The translations under genes and the position numbers were made by a program. A stretch of DNA of 64,000 nucleotides from Symbiodinium natans (lineage: Eukaryota > Sar > Dinophyceae > Suessiales > Symbiodiniaceae). The stretch covers positions 925,001 to 989,000 of the forward strand of contig CAJNDS010000169.1 in assembly GCA_905221605.1 (NCBI GenBank). Reading direction: 5' to 3'. Under the pieces are notes generated by a model that was given only the letters and a program-made list of their open reading frames with translations, ran no database searches and was not told where the DNA came from. This document shows positions 54,392 to 63,040 of the stretch, piece after piece (position 1 is the stretch's first letter; the number at the start of each line of letters is the position of its first letter).

Positions 54392-57300
54392 AGATAAGAG
54401 CCTGGCAAGGCCAGACATCACCCATCAGTGCCTGATGACACTGCTGGACAGCCCCCTTAACAAGGCGCAAGGCATTGGTGGACTTGTTTTGAAGACAGGT
54501 TATAACAACTTAGTACTGTAATATCAGATGGTAGACTATCTCATAATATGTATATGTTAACTTGTTGGATCCAGGTTTTTGTTGATGGCTGACTGCGTCC
54601 TTTTCACAGAACCATCGCTGTTGCTGTTGCTGGCGGTTTTGGGCCATCGTGAGTTTTTCATACCAGTAGCGCTGGAATTCACGAGGCTGAGTGTCCACCA
54701 GGTAAGCATACATGCAGAACAAAGCTGCCCAAAACCGCAGGCTGGCAAGCTGCTCATCTACATCCACACCGCCAAGAATGTCTTGATAGAGGTGGGTACA
54801 GCCTTAAACCCACATCCTTGCCCGAAAACCCTAAGTCTTCCAACTCTTTGAATGTAGACAAGCGCGACCGGTCCCTGGCATATCCTGCAGCGGCCCCAAG
54901 CTCCAAAGCCTTCACCGCAGAGCCTCGTGTCCGACAAGCCTAGAGCAAGAGGTCGACTCAAGCAAGCCTCTCCGGCAAGCTAGTATCTTACAGCCTGCTA
55001 GATATTCTAGAGCATGCTTTCCGTGCATCGATCTCTGTCACGGCATGTGCCGCATAGGCATGCCTGAGGAGCAAACACGACTTTCTTAATGCCTGGCCAT
55101 CCGCCCCATGTGCGATTTCCGGTAGTCTCCTGGTCCAAGAGCAACAGAAGAAGAAGCTGTCCCTCCCCGATGCTCCTGTTTCTCGGGCGGAACCGCAGCC
55201 ACATTAGTTCTGTCTCTATGGCGAGCGCAACATTGCGGGCTTGTCGCTCTGAGGGAACCTGCAAGAAGGAAGCACAGCTCCAAAGGTTGAGGGACCATGC
55301 TACTGCTTTGGGAGGCCAGTGCTTGGCACAGGAGTACCAGAACAACAGGACAAAGGTTCTTTGGCGATGTAGTGACGGTCACACGTGGCACGCGACGCCG
55401 AATCATGTGCTGTCCGGCAAGACTTGGTGCCGATTTTGCAGTAGGACCGGGCCCATAGGGCTGGAGCGCCTCCGCGCCCATGCTGCTTCATTGGGTGGTC
55501 ATTGCTTGGCGACTGAGTATGCCAACAATCGCCAAAAAGTGTCATGGCGATGTAAGTGTGGGCATACATGGGAAGCGAGACCAAGCAATGTGCTGCACAA
55601 AAGGACTTGGTGCCCGAAGTGCGCCCACTCAGCTCGAAGCAGTCGACTAAAGTCTTCAACAGCCAAGTTGACTTTACACCATTTGCAACAGCATGCTGTC
55701 ACGAAGCATGGTTTATGCCTAGCGCAAGAGTATGTTAACAGCACCACCAAAGTACTTTGGCAGTGCAATCTGAAACATGAGTGGCATGCTACTCCAAACA
55801 GCGTGCTGACGAAAGGAAGTTGGTGCCCAACTTGCGCAGGCAAGGTGCCAGGGACCTTGGAGCAGTTGAGAACTCATGCAGAGGCACTAGGTGGTCAACT
55901 CCTCAGCACGCACTACACGAACAGACACACACGTTTGAGATGGACCTGCAGCTTGGGCCATGAATGGTTGGCCTCCGCAGCGTCAGTCATGAACCAAAAG
56001 AGCTGGTGTCCTCACTGTGCGAGGAGGGCGCCTATTGGTCTCGCTCGCTTGCAGGCACACGCCGCATCGTTGGGTGGAAGGTGCCTGTCAAGTCAGTATG
56101 CAAATTGTGTTACCAGACTTCTTTGGGAATGTGGAAATGGACACACATGGAAGGCGACTGCACAAAGCATTTTGCATGGTTCAACTTGGTGCCCACATTG
56201 CACAGCTCGGACCTGGCGGAACGAATCAGAGGTTCGACAAATCTTGGAATCAGTGTTTGTTGAGGCCAAGTTTGACACCGCATTTCCTGCTTTCTTGCAG
56301 GGACTGCAACTGGATGGCTACAGCCCGGCATTGAACCTTGCTTTTGAATACCATGGTGAGCAACATTACCAACCCGACAGCTATTTCAACTTCGGGGACT
56401 TGTCCAAGTTCCAAAGGCAGCAAGAGAGGGACTCACGAAAAGTGCAACTCTGTGCCCAAGCTGGGGTCCGCCTTGTCGTGGTGCCCTTTTTCGTGAAGGA
56501 CAAACACAGTTTTGTGCGTCTGGCACTGCTGCAGTGGTTCTCTGTTTCTGATGTAAACCCTGTCATGCTCACCGAGCGTCAAAGTTTGAAAAGCAGCTGC
56601 ATCTTCAGAGGTTTGTAGCTCAGAGCTTAAACCTTGAGCCAGCTCCTGAAGCCGATGTCACCACTCGCCCCACTCTCACATCCCGCGCCCTACAAGTCTC
56701 TCACAGTCCTGGGTTCACGAACTTATGGTGATGGATGGGCTCAGCAGGCGTAGGAAGACCTTTGGTAGGCTTAAACCTCCCAAGCACAAACCCTTAGCTC
56801 TTGCGGGCTTCGGAGCCGCGATCGTGAGTCCCGCCACTGCAAGCAGCGTTGCAGGTGCACCCCTCCCTGCGCATACCCAGAACCTTCAAGCGCTTTGCAG
56901 GCCAGCATAGGTTGCGGGTCTGGGGTTGCAGCAAACTTTGCATCATGGCTTGGGCGAGTTCAGGATGTCTAGGACTAGGGTGGTAGGTGTAGAGTGGGTC
57001 AACAGCAGGATTTCAGGTGGTGGGGGGGGGGGGGGGGGGGGGTCACTGTCGTTCTCGGACGAGGCTCTTTGCTTTAAGATGGTGTCCAGGTTTTGTCAGT
57101 CCCACAGGTCAACAGGTTTGGAGTTGCTGGTTAGTTGCTTGTAATGTTTGGTGCTTCATAAGATACACTGCTGGTACTTCCGGGTGGTCAACCCTGAGCC
57201 CTACAACCCACGGAGCCTGCTCGGTATATTGGAAACAGGTACATTGGCTCTTCCCATCCCAGGCTCCACCTAGTCGGTGTGCCTTAATTGGTCTAGAATC

Positions 57301-59354
57301 TAGAAATGCCTGAATTGTTTTAGAAATGCATCCCGCAGGCCTTTGCGTTGAGCTGCTGCAGCGCCAGAAGATTCGCGCCGCGGGGGCCAACGAAACCCTG
57401 ATGAAGGCGGCCCGATTGAGGGTTCAATGGCATGGCGTTTGATGGTTCCGTAAGGGTTGAGGGCCTTCCCTTCTGGGGTTCAAGTTTGTCTCAGTGGGAC
57501 TTCCAAGGTGCCCCTAGACTCTAGACCCTCAAACCTCGACCTCCCCATGAACCCTAGCTTGATGACAATACCTGTTCCCAAAGTTACCCTACATTTCCCT
57601 TATAAACCAATAGGAACCCTAAGTAATTTGCCTGAAGGACCTTGTGATCGAACCCCAGCTGCTGTTAGGTGGTCTCCAACCCGGTGGAGAAGTACTTGCC
57701 GCCCGGATGCCGGCGCTTTGGCATGTCGGTGGGCGGCCGGCCGGCCTGGGTGCCCAGTAGTTCCCTCATTCGCCGTCTTCCATGAGGGATTAAGGGTTCC
57801 CTTTGGTGATGCCTTCATCCCTTTAACCGCAAAAAGGGAACCTACAGGGCTTGAGCTGACTGACAGGTTCAAAGGGCTGAAGGTGAGTAATGATTCTGGG
57901 CTGTACCTCAAGCTTGACAATGTCTGCCTTTTGGTACGCACATGGCTGCCTAGGGGTTGTATGGGGTTTAAGGTTTTGGGCTTTTTAAGGTTTTCTCCAC
58001 ATAGGAGGCTGACCACACTGGCGTAGCTGATTCTGAGATGACCCTCTGCCTCTTTCTGACTCCGTTCCTTTTCACCAACTCTCAGGTCAAAATGCGAGAC
58101 TTCGCGGCGGAGCTAGATGCCGCTGGGCAGCTGCCCTAGAACTTTTCTCGGGGTTTCTGACGGCTGACATGAGGCACGGTGTGGATTGAACTCTTTGCTC
58201 ACATCCTTTTCTCAGTAGTGCCTAGCTTCAGTTTGACTGTCTTTCCCAGACCTTGCTTCGTTGCACACCTGAAGGAGGACACATGATGCTTCGAGAAGTA
58301 TATGAGTAGGAAATCCTGGTGTCAAAGGCTCGCGTCAGAAGCCCTGAGCCATCCTACAAGGCAGTCCATGCCCGTTCCGATCGTCTTCGCTGTTGGCGGA
58401 AGCCTTAGCATTTGCCGCAGCCCGCGCGGGCTGCAGCAGCTTTGTGGTCCATGAGGGAGCAGGTGGAGTTTGGGGAGGTTCAGGATCCACCCTGGACGGT
58501 TGCCTTGTGCTTGCAGCGGAGCCCTACAAAGTCGAAGCCCTGAACCATACGCCCTGGTTATCCTGCGAACCCTACAAAACCCAAAAAGCCCTATAAGCCC
58601 TAAAGACCCAATTAAAACACCATAAAACCCTCTAAACCCTACAAAACCTAATAAGCCCTAAAAACCAACTCCTGACAGACTTCCAGGTGGCGTCGCGCGA
58701 TCAGACCCAGTCGTAGAAGCCAGCTTCGGAGCGAACTATGTTGAGGACGCTTACATGGGGTTTAGGGTTTAGGGTTCAGGGTTGATTTCCGAAATTAGGC
58801 ACCTTCTTGGGGTCCTGTTTATCAGGGGTTCCTACTATTTGGGGGTCTATCATGGGGTCCCCTATATTCGGGAAAACTCAAATCCCAGAACCCCTATTAA
58901 CCCTGGGCCCGGGGATAAGGTTAGGGTTTAGGGCTAGGGTTTGTAGTATACAGGGCTTGTAGGAATCAGGGTTTAGGAGTAAAGGCTTAAGAAGGCGCTG
59001 GCCTTTTAAGTGCATCGTGCGAAAAAATAGAGCTGAGGAGGGCAGGTGTGGTCAATACGGTGCCTCCCTCACGCGAACCTTTCAAGCTGTAAAACCGTCC
59101 CAACCCCGCGAAACACTCCAAAGCCTCTTAAAGGTTAAAGACATGGGGGGTTTCCGAAAATAAGGAACCTTTTAATATAGACCCCCCATGACCCCCCCAA
59201 ATAGTAAGATTCTCTGATAATAAGGACGCCAATAAGGTACCTCTAATTTCGGAAACCCCCCAAATCAGTAGCAATGTAGATCCCTCACGCCAGCTTGGCA
59301 GGAGAATGTGTCGATCTCGCCCTACGGGCTCTCAGCTTCGTGCGTGTGCTCCAA
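54392..59354 (+). CDS. EMG1: EMG1/NEP1 rRNA pseudouridine N1-methyltransferase
   Basis: SPOUT-fold methyltransferase that modifies a pseudouridine of 18S rRNA and is needed for small-subunit assembly in the nucleolus. Exons found: 54392-54464 ([20 protein letters not shown]; donor GCGCAA), 54741-54791 ([17 protein letters not shown]; donor GTGGGT), 57339-57406 ([20 protein letters not shown]; donor GCGGCC), 57669-57756 ([20 protein letters not shown]), 57848-57882 ([11 protein letters not shown]), 58086-58118 ([11 protein letters not shown]; donor GCCGCT), 58365-58398 ([11 protein letters not shown]), 59302-59354 ([18 protein letters not shown]). The order and motifs match EMG1. The N-terminal part, the VNPxxRxPRTxxRF segment (a candidate is RRKTF near 56749), the GAxAHG loop after IVFAVG and the final exon were not located. 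A 1.5 kb nuclease-like ORF lies in the 54792-57338 intron. Identity is secure; completeness and function of this copy are not. Confidence 0.87.
54510..54767 (-). CDS. Minus-strand ORF over an EMG1 intron, unknown
   Basis: 85 codons from ATG to TAA, reading [20 protein letters not shown], then a Q-rich stretch and [13 protein letters not shown]. It is antisense to EMG1 intron 54465-54740 and the start of the exon at 54741. The composition is unusually protein-like for antisense. It could be an inserted gene fragment or chance. Confidence 0.28.
   Translation of the reverse strand: MDVDEQLASLRFWAALFCMYAYLVDTQPREFQRYWYEKLTMAQNRQQQQQRWFCEKDAVSHQQKPGSNKLTYTYYEIVYHLILQY
55089..56618 (+). CDS. Five-repeat zinc-ribbon protein with Vsr/PD-(D/E)XK-like end, in an EMG1 intron
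   Basis: One uninterrupted 509-codon frame, the longest in the window. Residues about 60-385 are five repeats of about 60-70 residues, each of the form LxxLxxHAxxLGGxCLAxEY...VxWxCxxGHxW.A...VL....WCPxC, as in the 'probable zinc-ribbon' (DUF4379-type) family common in large DNA viruses, phages and some protists. The last 120 residues ([51 protein letters not shown]) carry the E...D...ExxGxQH pattern of Vsr/restriction-like endonucleases. It is expected to bind and nick DNA, perhaps as a mobility enzyme. It is on the EMG1 strand, flanked by repeat-free sequence, with no frameshift, so it may be intact and active. ATG 55089 is the first; the repeats begin later, so a downstream start ([12 protein letters not shown]) is possible. 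Confidence 0.85.
   Translation: MPGHPPHVRFPVVSWSKSNRRRSCPSPMLLFLGRNRSHISSVSMASATLRACRSEGTCKKEAQLQRLRDHATALGGQCLAQEYQNNRTKVLWRCSDGHTWHATPNHVLSGKTWCRFCSRTGPIGLERLRAHAASLGGHCLATEYANNRQKVSWRCKCGHTWEARPSNVLHKRTWCPKCAHSARSSRLKSSTAKLTLHHLQQHAVTKHGLCLAQEYVNSTTKVLWQCNLKHEWHATPNSVLTKGSWCPTCAGKVPGTLEQLRTHAEALGGQLLSTHYTNRHTRLRWTCSLGHEWLASAASVMNQKSWCPHCARRAPIGLARLQAHAASLGGRCLSSQYANCVTRLLWECGNGHTWKATAQSILHGSTWCPHCTARTWRNESEVRQILESVFVEAKFDTAFPAFLQGLQLDGYSPALNLAFEYHGEQHYQPDSYFNFGDLSKFQRQQERDSRKVQLCAQAGVRLVVVPFFVKDKHSFVRLALLQWFSVSDVNPVMLTERQSLKSSCIFRGL
57019..57042. repeat. Poly-G tract
   Basis: GGTGG then about 22 G, in the EMG1 intron downstream of the nuclease-like ORF. Confidence 0.9.
57757..57847 (+). 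mobile_element. Family C-like introner forming a whole EMG1 intron
   Basis: A 91-nt intron from GTAGTTCCCTCATTCGCC to AAAAAGGGAACCTACAG. The ends GTAG-TTCCC and GGGAACCTAC are near-perfect inverted repeats that contain the donor GT and sit against the acceptor AG. Splicing it joins ...GRPAWVP to R-LELTDRF in phase. Confidence 0.75.
58784..58892. mobile_element. Family B element in EMG1 intron
   Basis: GATTTCCGAAATTAGGCACC at the left, GTCCCCTATATTCGGGAAAACTC at the right, inner ACTATTTGGGGGTCTATCAT. Confidence 0.75.
59145..59261. mobile_element. Family B element in EMG1 intron, intact ends
   Basis: GGGGGGTTTCCGAAAATAAGG and CCTCTAATTTCGGAAACCCCCC, 117 nt, ends about 15-17 bases complementary. 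It lies in the same intron as the 58784 copy, in inverted orientation, 40 nt before the EMG1 exon at 59302. Confidence 0.85.
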
Positions 59355-59499
59355 GCATCTCGGCTTCAACAAATACATGTGGTCACATGGTTTGAGGGAT
59401 TTTGGGGTTTAGGGAGGGTTGTAGGGGAGTTAAGGGGATTAAATTTAGGGTTGGATTTTGGGCCTTTTCTTTTTTGGGCGTTCGCGCTATTGGGGGGGC

Positions 59500-59949
59500 T
59501 TGTGGCTGCCGATGCTGCTGAGGATATGCAACGAGCCCCGGTCTCAGCTGTACATCTGGGTTCCCATCTCCCCTAGGCCTGGATGTCCTTATGAACCCAA
59601 GTGTACGAAAGCCCGAAAAAAGCCTTGACACCATAAAGGCCCTAACGCCTTGTCGCCATAGTTTACAGGGGAATGGCCCATCACAGTCCTGAGCCAGCAC
59701 TGGACGCATAGAAGGCTGCAGTAGAATTCTCTTGAAGCGGCAGGCACATTGCAGGGGCTTGAAGATTTTGGGATTTCGGGGTTTAGGGTTTAACATATGC
59801 GGTTCTGGGACCCGATGTTTAAGAGTTCGACGCCCCCCATGTAGGTCTTCATGCAGGCTTTGTAGTACGGCACGCCCAGAAAGGGGCAAAAAGTCCCGAG
59901 CCTGCAGTCTCAAGTCCTGCGAGTAGCGCTTGGAAGAGCTAGATTTCAA
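59500..59949 (-). CDS. Candidate minus-strand gene 5' part, unknown protein
   Basis: ATG at 59949 (minus) opens MKSSSSKRYSQDLRLQARDF, then SLHEDLHGGRRTLKHRVPEP; the frame crosses a telomere-like stretch (probable intron) and resumes about 59762 as PLQCACRFKRILLQPSMRPV to KLWRQ with a GC donor (GCGTTA, plus-strand about 59652-59657). A third piece is about 59575-59500. It would converge on EMG1. No family recognised. Confidence 0.35.
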
Positions 59950-60114
59950 CCAGCCTTGTTACAGGACGCTCTTAGTGTTAGAAGGTTCGAGGCATGGAGA
60001 CAAACACAGATATACCATAAAAAAACCTGTATAAATCCTGTATAAACCCAGATAAACCAAAACCCTGAAATCAGATAAAGCCGAAGAAACAACCTGAAAA
60101 CAGCCTCATACAAA

Positions 60115-60350
60115 ATTTCGAGGGGAGGGGGGGGGCGAGGACTGGGGGCGAGGGGAGGGGGCTCTTGTGTTCCTTAGGAAAAACGTGAAAAAAAAACGCG
60201 AAAAAAAACGGAAAAAACGGAAAAAAAAAAAAAAAAAACGTTGAACAGAACGAAAAAAAAACCCAATCAAAACCAAAGAAAAAAAACCCCCACCCCACCC
60301 TTCCCTCGCCCTCTCTCTCCTCACTCTCCCCCCCCCCCCCCAACCCTCCC
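60115..60350. repeat. G-rich, poly-A and poly-C low-complexity block
   Basis: A GAGGGG tract, about 60 nt of A runs broken by CG, then C runs. The phenylalanine-rich minus frame is not a gene. Confidence 0.9.
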
Positions 60351-60567
60351 CCCCCTATGCAGGTGAGGCGGGGCGCCAAAGCCATGGTCTATGTCTCGTA
60401 GCATGTGCTTGGTTGCCGCCTTTTTTTCTGTTTTTTTCAGGTTTGTCTTAGGTTCTTAGCGGTTTCTCCGAACCCTGGCTTGGGTTTTTTTTGGGTTCTG
60501 TATAGGTGAATTTTGATTTTTTTTATGAGCCGATTTGGGCATCTCCATTGGATCGGTCCTTTTAATC

Positions 60568-60915
60568 TTAGTGAGTGAGGGTGTAGAGCTTTCGCTTCCC
60601 TGGGGCTCCTAGCCAGCAGAAGAGGAGGGATTGCAGACACACGTCATGTGCATGAAGCGGCTGTCGCTGAGGTTTGAGTATCTGTGGGGCATCTGCTGAG
60701 ATGCTGAGACGCGCTAGGAGAGATATGCAGCGAGCTTTCTTGGCAGATCTGCACGCAATGCCGAATTGTTGACAGAAGTGATCTGAAATCACGCATAGGA
60801 CAACAAGTACGATTCCCTGTCTCGCTACCGAAGTAGAACTGCGGAGCTGTTCTATGTGAGCTGCCCCCAAGCTGACTGACCAAGATACAAGATCCCCCTC
60901 TAACCCCAGCACCAT
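60568..60915 (-). CDS. Minus-strand ORF, 115 codons, unknown protein
   Basis: Uninterrupted from ATG to TGA with no repeat inside; begins MVLGLEGDLVSWSVSLGAAH and contains VLVVLCVISDHFCQQFGIAC, a hydrophobic helix. A second minus frame (60644-60883) is also open, so frame choice is uncertain. No family recognised. Confidence 0.35.
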   Translation of the reverse strand: MVLGLEGDLVSWSVSLGAAHIEQLRSSTSVARQGIVLVVLCVISDHFCQQFGIACRSAKKARCISLLARLSISADAPQILKPQRQPLHAHDVCLQSLLFCWLGAPGKRKLYTLTH

Positions 60916-61199
60916 GGTTGGACTAGGGCGACACAGCGCTATGCTTGCTGGGGCGCACCCAGCAGCAGCGCGATGAGGAGCAAGGCAGCGAGTGGAAAAG
61001 GGGACAAAGCAGGTTGGATTCCTGGTCGAGCCCGTATCTATCTATCCAACACTCACCAAACCCCCGCACGCCAAGCCCTGAGTAGCTGAATGAGTACACT
61101 TTATACTTTTTGGGATACTCTAACCCCCCCTAAAGAACTGAAAGTGTACTCCCCCTATAGCCTATAGCAACAGAGAACCCTAAGGCCGCACCTTTTGAC

Positions 61200-61274
61200 A
61201 TGCAGAGGTACAGGGAAGCCTGGATCAAGAGTCGAACCATGGGCGAGAGCCTTAGGCGTGACACATGCCCTGAG
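61200..61274 (+). CDS. Candidate first exon, unknown protein
   Basis: ATG then 25 codons (MQRYREAWIKSRTMGESLRR then DTCPE) up to GATTTA, a GA donor like those in eL31. No family recognised. Confidence 0.3.
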
Positions 61275-61398
61275 GATTTAGGGTTTAATTAGGGTTTAGG
61301 GTTTAGGCTTTAGGGTTTATACTGTAGGGTTCAAAGTTTAGGGTGGACAACAGCCCACTTCTAAAAACTTAGGCAGTTTGGGAGGGTTGCAGCAAGTT

Positions 61399-61758
61399 CT
61401 AGAGGGGCGGGCACCCAGTCAGGGACCAGCCGGCTGTGGGTGAAGTGGAGGGGCAGGCCTGGCGCCAGGAGGCAGGGGTCGGGTCAAGAGAGCAGGGGCA
61501 AGGGGGACAAAAACGGTTTTTGAGCACCCTGCCTGACCCGGCCTGAAGCCCCTCTGGTCCCTGCACACGCTGCGGCGACCGGGTCCGGGACCCCCTGGGC
61601 TGGGGCGGGACCCCCGGCTGGGGCCTCAGGGTACAAGTGACCACAAAGGGACCAGTTCTACTTTCGGGAAGAACGTGCTCCGCTACCGGCCCATCGTGGG
61701 TGCTACCGACCTCCGAGCTGTTGGAGGCGGGCGAACGACCTGGGTCGGCTTGCGCCAT
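61399..61758 (-). CDS. Candidate minus-strand ORF, GC-rich, unknown protein
   Basis: 119 codons from ATG, beginning MAQADPGRSPASNSSEVGST, rich in P, S and T. The 61380-61800 stretch is GC-rich and free of TTTAGGG, in contrast to both sides. Other frames are partly open. No family recognised. Confidence 0.3.
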   Translation of the reverse strand: MAQADPGRSPASNSSEVGSTHDGPVAEHVLPESRTGPFVVTCTLRPQPGVPPQPRGSRTRSPQRVQGPEGLQAGSGRVLKNRFCPPCPCSLDPTPASWRQACPSTSPTAGWSLTGCPPL

Positions 61759-61845
61759 CGAGGTCGAGGGGCTTAGGCGCCGCCCCCCAACTGTAGGGGG
61801 GCGGCCTAAGCCTTGAGTTGAGGGTTTAGGGTTTAGGGCTTCTTA

Positions 61846-61912
61846 CAGCACATTTGTTTGCTTCGATGGCGCTGCATTCGCTCCCATATTTTATCCACGT
61901 TGGGGTAATCGC
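61846..61912 (+). CDS. Candidate internal exon, unknown protein
   Basis: After TTACAG the frame reads TFVCFDGAAFAPIFYPRWGN before CCCTAG repeat. A CCCTAAA array (62051-62106) follows. No family recognised. Confidence 0.3.
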
Positions 61913-62663
61913 AGGGCTTCAGTAGCCCTAGCCCTAAACCCTGAGCAGTGAACACTTCTTAGAACACTGAAGGTTTCCGAAATCCCTCCCCAAACCCCCT
62001 ACTCAAAGCTGAAGAAAAAGCAGCCCTAAACCCTCAACCCTCAACCCTCAACCCTAAACCCTAAACCCTAAACCCCAAACCCTAAACCCTAAACCCTAAA
62101 CCCTAAGCAGCCCCAAACATGAATCGGAAAAGCCCAAGTGAACCAGAGGTCGACCGGTCCCGGCGCCACCGCAGGGCGTCGTGGTTTGGGGCCTCAGACA
62201 TATGGGGGTTTAGGGTTTAGGGTTTGGATTTCAGAACTGCAGAAGGGGGAGGGGAGCTATATGTGTCACTGTGGTAGGGGAGAGGAACAGGGTGTATGTG
62301 ATACCAGATTTTGTAATTGTAGGTGTTTCTATGTGTCAGGTCTAGCGTACAGGGGCTTTAGGGAGTGATTTACATCGCGCGGCCGGTCCCAACATGCAGA
62401 GGCTTTTTGCACGTAGAGAGTCTGTGTTGGGGTCCATAGTTGGTCCGTACAGGGCCCATATGAGCAACCGCTTTTATTTGCGCACGAGCAGAGTTACTTT
62501 GGATGTGCACTATTTTTTGGTTGGGGTGTCGCTCTCTCTCGGTAACGAGATCGGGGCCGAACATCAAACGAGATCATGTTGTAGACTGAAGATATTTATA
62601 CTTGTACTGTACTTGTTTACTTGCATATTCTGCATACATAATCCTTACCTGTACCTATATTAT

Positions 62664-62667
<4 letters not shown>

Positions 62668-62702
<35 letters not shown>
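62668..62702. repeat. TA microsatellite
   Basis: About 17 TA units. The frame upstream (62394-62590, MQRLFARRESVLGSIVGPYR...) runs into it and is a weak candidate only. Confidence 0.95.
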
Positions 62703-62707
<5 letters not shown>

Positions 62708-62776
62708 ACTAAGCCTTTGTTTTAGTCATATATGCATAGACACCATGTATAGTTGTGTGAAGGCGTTCGCTAAACG

Positions 62777-63040
62777 ATGAAGAGTTGGTTTCGCGTAAGC
62801 TATTGCTGGCAAAAGCTGCTCGCTGGGAACGGCGGCTGTGCTTTGAACCGCTTAGACTCAGAAGCCTTTGATGCTCAACCGCTTCGGCCCAGGTTGGGGA
62901 TTGAGAGGACGTGGGGTCTGGCGGGCCTGGAGATTGCTGCCGATCCCAAACGAGATCCAAACGTGATCAAAAAATTGCACGAAGGCAGCTATGGAAGCCA
63001 GAGGGCCATGGGAGGCACAATCACAAGGATTAGGGTTTAG
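62777..63040 (+). CDS. ORF, 87 codons, unknown protein
   Basis: ATG to TAG with little repeat; begins MKSWFRVSYCWQKLLAGNGG and includes GLEIAADPKRDPNVIKKLHE. The last residues (RIRV) are already telomere-like repeat, so it is probably a first exon ending near 63028. No family recognised. The remaining 63041-64000 holds a poly-C tract (63403-63420) and degenerate repeats; no supported gene. Confidence 0.38.
   Translation: MKSWFRVSYCWQKLLAGNGGCALNRLDSEAFDAQPLRPRLGIERTWGLAGLEIAADPKRDPNVIKKLHEGSYGSQRAMGGTITRIRV

Noticed and set aside
60071-60385. Phenylalanine-rich minus-strand ORF
   Set aside because: It is generated by poly-A runs on the plus strand.
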